In this document: positions 57,048 to 64,000 of the stretch, in pieces
Layout: every line of letters starts with the position of its first letter
Numbering within the stretch: position 1 is the stretch's first letter
Position numbers and translations under genes: made by a program
Notes under the pieces: model-generated
The model's database searches: none
Told to the model about the DNA's origin: nothing
Seen by the model: only the letters and a program-made list of their open reading frames with translations
Assembly (NCBI RefSeq): GCF_018294505.1
Contig: NC_057807.1
Coordinates: 167,193,582 to 167,257,581, forward strand
DNA from: Triticum aestivum
Taxonomy: Eukaryota; Streptophyta; Magnoliopsida; Poales; Poaceae
Reading direction: 5' to 3'
Length of the DNA stretch: 64,000 nucleotides

Positions 57048-60000
57048 TGTCAGGACCCCGATCCTAAGTCACATCGATCTAGCATGTAACACCTCATATC
57101 ACTTTGCGGCCTCACGCACGGTATTCCCACGGGTGTCGCCTTACCATGCCCGGGACCGTTTGCGCCTTTTGGCACACGTATATGATAGTGTCGCTAACAT
57201 CCATATGACAGAGAACCCGGGCTGACATGGCTAGTCATGAACCCAAAGTGGCACTAACTTACAGGGACAGGCATACATGACCCAGCATCGAACGTGTCGG
57301 TCATCAGCGAGTGAATCCGGGCTGTAGCAACTGGGCTAACAGGACTCCGGTAAACCGGGCTGTAGCGGCCTAACAGGACTCCGATATTCATCGCGTGACA
57401 TTTCCTCGAAGGGACAGACACAGGAACGAAGAAGGACACATGCCGGCCAGCCTAAGTGTTCCGGAGCAGTAGCACGCTACCATGGCTCAGTGGAAACACT
57501 AGGAGACATTTCCCGGTAAGAGATGCTACTAAGGATAAACAACTAGATAGTCAGATCCCACACATAGCAATACACGTTACACGTACGCATAACATGCAAG
57601 TATGTGTTGTACAACATGGCATCACAGCATAACTCAATAACTCACATAGATAAAGCTCAAAGAGCCATCATAGCATTTATTACAAACAGGGGTCACATGA
57701 CCCAACATTCAGAGAAATCAAGCAACAAACAGAAGCATTACATGTCTGAGTACAGACATCTATAAATGAAAAAGGCTGAAAGCCTGACTATCTACAACGT
57801 CCGATCAAGATCGTAGCTGAGGTACAAGCTACTTGTCGAAGTTCACGAGAACACTATTAAGACCGATGTCTCCGCTGCAAAAACATAAATAAAGCAACAT
57901 GAGTACAAAGGTACTCAGCAAGACTTACATGAGATCCTATCATACATGCATGTGTATCAAGAAGGTAATGTGGGGTTTAGTTGCAGCAAGCCAGCTTTGA
58001 CTCAGTGGCTATCCTGTTCTACGACTACCAGAAACTCTTGAGGTGATATGGCGCACACGAGTCCACTAATCACCACACAATAGACTACTATGGATTCATC
58101 CCCGTCTCCCTATGAGAAGGCCATCCATAGCACTCACACTTGTCTTGAGCTTTTTAGAGTATACACTTCAAGTTGTCTATGTACCATGTAAGCATCCAAG
58201 AAGTCCATAACTGCGGACCCGGCTATTCGAATAGATCATGTTAACCCTGCAGGGGTGTACTTCTTCACACACGCTCTCGCCACTTACCGCCATGTACACG
58301 TCATGTATCTCGGCAACCTTCAAGCGGAAGCCTGGCGAGGGTGTCAGCCACGACCTGACTAACCACACAAGACTCTAATCCAGGTTTATCGCCTATTCGT
58401 GTTCCATCCGCAAGGAGATCTGGCCGGGGTTTCACTCACGGCCCCAAATGATGTGTGCAGGGTTCCCAAGCCCACCTCACCGGATGGATCTACGCTTGGT
58501 ACACCGTGCCACTTGTGCCTAGTCCGTCCCAAGCCCACCTGGCCGAGTGCCACTTGGTAGACTACTAACACTGCCTACAAACACCAGAAACTAGTTGCGA
58601 CTCCTGGACAGAGATCAAGTTGGTTAATAAGTCGAGAGGGCTTGGAGCGCCCAGAGCCCAATGTGTGGTAGTATCGAGTCATTGGACAACATACATAGAA
58701 CTCAGTGCTTAAGGACGGTTCCAGTGAGACAACCCACCATGTACTCCTACATGGCCTCTCACCGCTACCTTTACCAAATCGTGTTCACACACTTCACTCT
58801 CAGCATCAGAACATACCGTAACACTCCAATTCATTCCCAATGAATCAGACCTGACACAACTCTAAGTGATAGCAGGCATAGCATGGTAGGAACACAACAA
58901 TGGCTTCAATCAACTCCTACACATGCTAGTGGGTTTTAACTATTTACTGTGGCAATGACAGGTCATGCAGAGGAATGGGTTCAACTATCGCAGCACAAAG
59001 TAGCAGATGAATCGTTGTTGTCCTAATGCAATAACTGAGAGCAGGAGCGAGAGAGTAGGATTGTATCGGAATGAACAAGGGGGTTTGCTTGCCTGGTAGA
59101 TCAACAAGGAAGGCACTGCTTCACAGACAGGTACTCGGGAACGGTCTCCGGAGCAGGATCTATCAAGAAGGAACAGTGTCGGCAATCAATACACAAACAT
59201 ATGCAACAATATGATGCATGAACATGGCATGAAGATGTGATGTTGTTTGAGCTAATGCAACTAGTATTCATTTGGTTTGAAGTCCATTTGAACCAAAAGC
59301 TCAAATGCATCTCCAAATTAAGCCCTTATATAAGCCATTTTCGTGTTTCACTTATACAGTAGGTATAAGTTGGTTTGTCATGCATGAAACTAGTACAAAT
59401 GGATAGATTGCATTTTTCTGATAATTTTTCATATATAAATTATTTCAATCTGAGCTACGGTTCAATTGATATGAATTTTTGAAGTTTTGAAAATTTTTTG
59501 GAATTTCCTGATTTATTTTAATTCCAGAAAATAAATAATTGCGTCAGCATGACGTCAGCACGACGTCAGCAGTCAACTGCGGCTGACTGGGGTCAAACCT
59601 AACGTGTGGGGTCCACACGTCAGTGACAGGGGTTAAACAGGGTTAGTTTAATCCTAATTAAAAAAGGTTAGTGGCGCTGGGGCCCACTGTCAGTGTCAGG
59701 GGGAGTTAGTTAACGGTGATTAGCACTAAGCTAATCACCTGGCCGACGGGGCCCACCCGTCAGGCCGGCGAGGTCGTCGGCGGCGACCTCTGGACGCGGC
59801 GGCGTCCGTGATACAGGCCACGGGGGCGGCGTCGGAGAGCACCGGGGCGTAGCCCGGGCTCTCGCGCATCTGGTGGGGCAGGTGGGAGGAGCTGGGCAGG
59901 CCGGAGCTCGCCGGAGCAAAGCTCGCGGCGGCGGCCGGAGCTCGGCTTCGATGGCGGGGCTAGCTACAGAGCGCGGGGAGGAAAGGGAGAAGGGGGAACC

Positions 60001-60970
60001 GAAGCGGGGGCTCACGGCGGGCTCGAGGACGTCGTCGGAGAGCTCGAGGGAGGCCGGACGGCGGCGTGGCGGCGAGGTCGATCTCCGGCGTCGGTGGTGA
60101 AGAAGACAACGGCGTCGGCGATGGAGCGCGTCCGGAGGTGCGTGGCTTGACGAGGATGTAGAGGGGGTCGTGGCGGAGCTTCTGGACTCTACGGAGGGGC
60201 GAGGGAAGGCCGGTGGCCGCGGCAACGGTGGACGGCGGCGATGAGCTCCACTCGGGCTGCGCGCGAGAGAGAGAGCAGAGGAGGGGGGAAGGAACGAGAG
60301 AGAGTGAGAGGGTAAGGGGGGGGGCGTGGTGACGTCCGAGGCGTCTAGACGAGGAGGGGAGAGGGCAGGCAGGCAGGGAGGCTGGTGGCGGGGCGCGGCG
60401 GAGCGCACGCGCGTCGGGCACGCGCTCATCCCCCTGTCGAGGACGAAGACGACAGAGGAGGGGCCAGTGGGCTGGGCCGGCGCTGGCTGCTGCTGGGCTG
60501 CACAGGGAGGAGGCCCAGGTAAGTATCCTTTTTTTATTACTATTTTCTAATTTTCTGACATCTGTTTTGATTTAGTAATAATACTAAATCAATTTATTTC
60601 CTTATGCCCATTTTTGTAGGAACTAGTGGCATTATTCCAGAGCTCCCCAACAGGTGGCAAATTTTTGGACATATATTAATATATATAACTAATATATTTC
60701 CAATGCAAATATTTATGCATTAATTCCAAATGCCCAAAATAAATACTTATGAGCTCTTAAAAATATTGGTTTGATTTTTATCTCTGTCCAATATTTTCAG
60801 AGAGCAAGATGAGCAATTTCTTGGACCCTTTTGGAGAAATTTTTATTTGGGTCATTTTCAAAAATGATTCTGAGGGTTCCACCAATCCTCATTTCAAATT
60901 TAAATGGAATATAAACATGATTCACAAATGACTAGCTAGTCTAGGTCATACCAGAACTAGGGATGTGACA
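57048..60970 (-). repeat. 5' LTR of element G (3923 bp)
   Basis: Full-length partner of 47879-52108. It contains a GC-rich block (about 59740-60510) with a 232-codon Pro/Ser/Arg-rich frame on minus (59731-60429), which I regard as compositional, the TGACG array and the antisense intron-like pair. Confidence 0.95.
59539..59570 (-). promoter_or_regulatory. Three TGACG motifs at 11-bp pitch in LTR G
   Basis: On minus: TGACGTCG, TGACGTCA and TGACGCAA, each 11 bases apart, the same layout as in LTR A although the surrounding LTR sequence has diverged. Confidence 0.55.
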
Positions 60971-61258
60971 CCAGTTGCCACAGATCGAGTAGCCACGTTT
61001 AAAATATCATTTTTTTAGCGGGGTTAAGAGTTCCGATTTTAAATGGCACATTATAAGTAGTAAGTAGTTTTTAGAACGATTGGTATGGAGCGAAAATGGA
61101 ATTCATAGTACTACGTACCTCCTTGGCGTATGGTTGTATGGGTTTATGTTATGAGATGTTGAACCTGGTAGTTCTAGGGCAAATACTATGGTTTAGATTT
61201 AGATGCTGGTTTTCAGTAATCGGAAGGGGAAACCCTTCTTTGATTAAAAAAACTACTA
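60971..61258. other. Right flank of element G
   Basis: Begins with the second CCAGT. No gene recognised in 290 bases. Confidence 0.5.
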
Positions 61259-61382
61259 CCTCCATTCTGGTTTACTAGTCCCCGTCGTACTTTGGGTCAA
61301 AGTTTGTCCACGAATTTTACTTGTAAAATGTGAATGGAAAACGAGATTTTGTTATACCCAAACAAAAAAGGACTGGAGGGAG
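61259..61382. mobile_element. Stowaway-like MITE, degenerate
   Basis: Left end CCTCCATTCTGGTTTACTAG and right end AAAAAAGGACTGGAGGGAG are inverted repeats with mismatches. The family with CCTCCATTC ends is a Stowaway type; the TA duplication is blurred. Confidence 0.7.
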
Positions 61383-61672
61383 TGATTGCTCTGACACAGA
61401 CGCGACCTCTCATAGCGCAGGCAATGAACCGGTGCGCCGGCCAAGAGAGCCGCACTCGCTGCAGGCCCGGCTGAGCACGCCTCCTCGCCGCGTGCAACCA
61501 GCTTAAGACTGCCCCTCCTGCCTTCATTGAATCCGCGCGTGTGCCGGCAACACGTCCTTCCGTGAGCCGGCAGGCATTTTAGAACACAAAAAATGACTAA
61601 AATATAATTAATTTATGCATGGTCTTGACTTGTTGTGCTCGCACTGGTAGGAGGAACTAGTAGAGGTTTTTC
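61383..61672. other. GC-rich then AT-rich spacer, nothing recognised
   Basis: A minus-strand frame at 61297-61527 overlaps the MITE and is not supported. Confidence 0.45.
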
Positions 61673-61678
61673 TTTATT
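61673..61678 (-). terminator. AATAAA downstream of the two-exon gene
   Basis: On minus, 277 bases after the stop at 61955, a plausible polyadenylation signal for the gene. Confidence 0.45.
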
Positions 61679-61954
61679 TATAACTCTCCTCACATTTTTT
61701 TTGGCTTTGAAGTGAATCCTGGTTGTGGACATTATGTATGAATGTGCAGATATCTGTGAACATGAGTTTGATGTGGAAGTTGAACTTGGAATGTCGGGCT
61801 TGCGCGTGAACTATACCATGTCCAATGCTTCGTCTGTTATTGTTTGGAAAGTAATTGCTGTTATTACATGACCTGAAAAAAACATTTTGTGCCACATCAG
61901 TAGATGCACAGACATCACAACAGGCATGCTGACTGGATAAACATTTGAACCTAG

Positions 61955-62743
61955 CTATTTTGAAGGAAATTTTGTATTGACAACAGTTTTAGATAGCAGG
62001 AGGCGCCTAGCCTGCTCTACCTCTGCTAGCTTATTTCTGGCTTCTTCCATCTCTTCTTTGGCTTGGGTGAAGAGAGCATCTGATTGCTCTTTTCGCTTCT
62101 TCAGGAACTTAGCTACATTCTCAAGGGCTGTTGCACGCTTTCTTTCAGCCTTTACTAATGCCACGAGGACACGAACAGCTGATGACTCCACCTGGCTTGT
62201 GTGTAATCCAGCATCATCTACGAATTTGCACCTTGTGTCTAATCCAGCATCATTAGGGAACTGGCACCTTGTGTGTAATCCAGCCTCAGTTTGGAAACAT
62301 GATCTCGAGGTTGACCATACTTCCCTCCTCGCAGGAACTGCATCCTGACATGAAGTTACTTCTTTTTTAGATCAATACTCAGAGAAACCTAGATCCATTT
62401 AGTAGAAGCGAGATAAACAGAACTCGGAGAAGTGAATTCAAAAGGAAAAGAAATATAAAAACAGACTACACGGTGAGAACACCCACTTCCTACATCAAGT
62501 TAAAAACGAAAGCATTAGGACGATTAAGACTCTTCTTATTACACATCGAAGAACACCACGCTTAAGAGAAACAGAAACTACAACATATACACATCGAAGA
62601 ACACGAGGCTAAACGAAAGTAATTGAAAGGGTGTTACTTACCAAAGCTCGTTTTACAGGTTCGATGCAGCTCCTCTTTAACTTGCCACGCTCCTTGAAGA
62701 TGTCCCGAATATCCCGTGTTTGGTCTTCATTGCTCCTCTGCAT
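61955..62743 (-). CDS. Two-exon gene for a 163-residue coiled-coil protein, unrecognised
   Basis: Exon 1 is 62743-62642 (34 codons from ATG, MQRSNEDQTRDIRDIFKERG, ends before GTAAGT). Exon 2 is 62344-61955, after an acceptor ending TGTCAG. The join is in phase 0 and both frames are free of stops. Residues about 54-85 contain a 12-residue unit repeated about 2.6 times (AGLHTRCQFPND, AGLDTRCKFVDD, AGLHTSQ). From about residue 95 a charged, heptad-like helix follows (VKAERKRATALENVAKFLKK, QAKEEMEEARNKLAEVEQAR), which suggests a coiled coil and dimerisation. I know no function. It may be a host gene or a protein of a DNA transposon, since neighbours are transposon-like. An upstream non-coding exon is possible. 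Confidence 0.55.
62345..62641 (-). other. Intron of the two-exon gene (297 bp)
   Basis: GTAAGT to TGTCAG on minus, AT-rich. A 16-base phrase, ACATCGAAGAACAC, occurs twice (62543 and 62590). Confidence 0.5.
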
Positions 62744-62845
62744 GTTCACACTCGTGGTTTTAAAATATCAACATGGCAAGAAAAATACTACTAGTAATAC
62801 TCGCGCATCTTATGGGCAACATTAAAGCACTCATCTTCCATGTTA

Positions 62846-62862
62846 GAGCATCTCCAACAGAA
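62846..62862 (+). repeat. Transposon-type terminal motif AGAGCATCTCCAACAG
   Basis: GAGCATCTCCAACAG is a frequent terminal motif of grass DNA transposons and MITEs. It stands beside the AP2-like pseudogene, with GCGCGGCGC following. The inverted partner is not found within the window. Confidence 0.4.
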
Positions 62863-62972
62863 TCGCAACGCGCGGCGCTTTAAAAAAGCATTTACAGTGC
62901 TGAAATCGAGAAGTAGATACTAGAGACTAGAGGATAGTTCTCAGCATAGATAGATAAAAAAAGATAATTCAA

Positions 62973-63540
62973 CTACTCCTCGTTGTCCGACTGCTCCTCG
63001 GTGATGTCCTCCTCCGACGTCTGACTGTAGGCGTGAAGATACCAATCGTCGTCGGATTCCCAGGGCGACGCTGATCCTAGCCTCATGTTGAATTGAGCGT
63101 CCACTTTTCGCCTACGCTTGTCCTCGCGATAGGCGGCTCGCTCCGCCCTCCTCTTATCCCTCTCCGCCCTCCTTTGTCCGTAGAACTCGCGCTCGTAATG
63201 GCTTCCTCGTCCATCTCGACGACGCCGAGATGGTGCTCCCGCCTCTGGTTGTCGCGACGATCCTCGTCGGTGCTAAGCCGCGGCAGAGGCGCGAGCTCCT
63301 GCGCCCGCTCCCGCGTCGGCATGTTGGGGAAGTTCAATGTTCTATGAGGCCACCGGAGGCGCCACGCCGCCGCGTCGTACGCACGGGCGGCCTCGGTGGC
63401 AGTGTCGAAATTTCCGAGGCCAAGGCGCATCCCGCAGAACTGGATCTCGGCGGAGAAGCCACTGGAGGGGCGTGCGCGGACGCCGCAGTATCCCCAAGTT
63501 TCCCGGTGACGCGGCGGCGGCGAGGTGAAAAAGAGCGGGG
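62973..63540 (-). pseudogene. AP2/ERF-like domain protein, broken copy
   Basis: On minus, a frame without start codon reads WGYCGVRARPSSGFSAEI, then LGLGNFDTATEAARAYDAAA and LNFPNMPTRERAQEL. This is the AP2/ERF DNA-binding fold: the GVR, AEI and LGTFDTAEEAARAYD-AA signatures are visible, with odd residues (YCGVR in place of YRGVR, missing WG after the basic strand). After about 63195 the frame must shift to read RRAERDKRRAERAAYRED and the acidic end SQTSEEDITEEQSDNEE with stop at 62973. Triticeae genomes hold many such AP2-like copies, probably spread by a DNA transposon, as far as I recall. It is unlikely to act as a transcription factor in this state. Confidence 0.6.
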
Positions 63541-63798
63541 AGAGAGCGGTGGCGAGGCAGAGAGCGGTGGCAAGGCACGGAGCGGTGGGAGGGCGTTGGA
63601 TTTTATAAAGCGCGCCGGACGCCGCGCGCCAAAACTAGCGCATGCCTGGCAACTTTTTCCCGCGCGCGCGCGATCCTTTCCCGACGTCTCTGCTTTCTCT
63701 ACTCTCTTCTCTACGGTTATATTTATTTTATATTTAATATTGAATATTTATCTCTACTTCCTTTACTGTCTACTTTTTTTTCTCTATACTTTTTTTCT
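63541..63798. other. GC-rich upstream region of the AP2-like copy, then AT-rich tract
   Basis: Includes CGCGCGCGCG at about 63661-63670 and TTTTATAAAG near 63600, which could be a TATA box on minus for the AP2-like copy. No gene. Confidence 0.4.
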
Positions 63799-63985
63799 TG
63801 CAATATAGGCCGTCCGGTTTATATCTAACAGATAGGAAGGAAACAAATGGGAATTTTGCAAAAGATACCCATACCCCTCTCCAGATTTGCAAATAAGGCC
63901 TTCCTTCGTTCATCCTTTTCTCCCACAAGATAAACTACTCATACAAATGCATCTTGATGCGTGCAACGCATGGGCATCTTACTAG
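63799..63985. mobile_element. Partial second copy of the foldback MITE
   Basis: TTGCAATATAGGCCGTCCGG through GGGCATCTTACTAGT matches the reverse complement of the left arm of the MITE at 46974-47410. The other arm is missing. Confidence 0.8.
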
Positions 63986-64000
63986 TTCTAAAAACCTTTC

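Larger units (their letters stand above)
47879..60970 (-). mobile_element. Element G: complete Tekay-type chromodomain gypsy retrotransposon, TSD CCAGT
   Basis: Two about 3.9 kb LTRs, a perfect duplication CCAGT (47874-47878 and 60971-60975), a PBS, gag-pol in one frame and a chromodomain. It is related to elements A-C but is another subfamily: the LTR sequences differ and there is no leader ORF. In the first 195 bases the two LTRs differ at 4 sites, which indicates a fairly recent insertion. The coding region has one single-base deletion and two stop codons and so is no longer autonomous. Confidence 0.95.

Noticed and set aside
59731..60429. 232-codon frame in the GC-rich part of LTR G (and similar frames in LTRs A and C) as an LTR-encoded protein
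   Set aside because: Pro/Ser/Arg-rich and explained by GC content; open frames occur on both strands, and the reading frame is not kept between subfamilies.

Overview
The window is nuclear DNA of a grass, most likely a Triticeae species (wheat, Aegilops or barley type). The reasons are the dense nests of gypsy LTR retrotransposons, CACTA elements with typical Triticeae ends, and Stowaway MITEs with CTCCCTCCGT ends. The species and chromosome cannot be told from the sequence. No intact ordinary host gene was recognised. At least 85 percent is transposable element sequence, and three N-runs mark assembly gaps.

Layout. 1-8112 is the 3' part of a Tekay-type chromodomain gypsy element (A, plus strand) with a 4.0 kb LTR. 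8113-10600 is the 3' part of an LTR of the same family (B, plus). 10601-18206 is the 5' part of a third copy (C, minus) with a complete 4.05 kb 5' LTR, a PBS, an extra leader ORF, gag, protease and a cut RT. The simplest reading is that A sits in the LTR of B and B sits in the RT of C. C in turn cut element D (18207-21230, minus), a Tat-lineage gypsy element of which gag and 5' LTR remain. 21231-22048 is a CACTA right end, inserted in an Athila-like LTR fragment (22049-22678, minus).

From 22722 runs a non-autonomous Athila-like element (E, plus; LTR, tRNA-Asp-type PBS, mostly non-coding interior). It is split by a complete 10.0 kb Tat-lineage element (F, 25090-35117, minus, TSD GGGAT) and by a small CACTA element (36474-38321, TSD TGT) that carries a 5S rRNA-derived segment. 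F holds a decayed gag-pol and, on the opposite strand, a multi-exon gene of the putative gypsy-type transposon domain family. 38525-45700 contains an LTR-like fragment, then the left end of a larger CACTA element with a GGCCC-rich tandem array and a spliced minus-strand Ptta/En-Spm-like gene, with two Stowaway MITEs. 45700-47878 is AT-rich, then CT/CA-rich sequence, a foldback MITE and a short possibly genic flank.

47879-60970 is a complete 13.1 kb Tekay-type element (G, minus, TSD CCAGT) related to A-C but lacking their leader ORF. Its gag-pol has one frameshift and two stops, and its LTRs differ little, so it is fairly young. After it come a MITE, an unrecognised two-exon coiled-coil gene (61955-62743, minus), a broken AP2/ERF-like gene and a partial second copy of the foldback MITE.

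Main points of interest: the leader ORF in C, which looks like a captured mRNA with a double-stranded-RNA-binding-domain-like fold; the 5S rRNA-derived promoter segment in the CACTA element; a TAG codon shared by A and C just after the gag zinc knuckle; a three-fold 11-bp TGACG array conserved in all these long LTRs; and an antisense exon-intron signature in the same LTRs. Gene work here is mainly retrotransposition: Gag particles, protease, RT/RNase H, and integrase with a chromodomain that directs insertion to heterochromatin.
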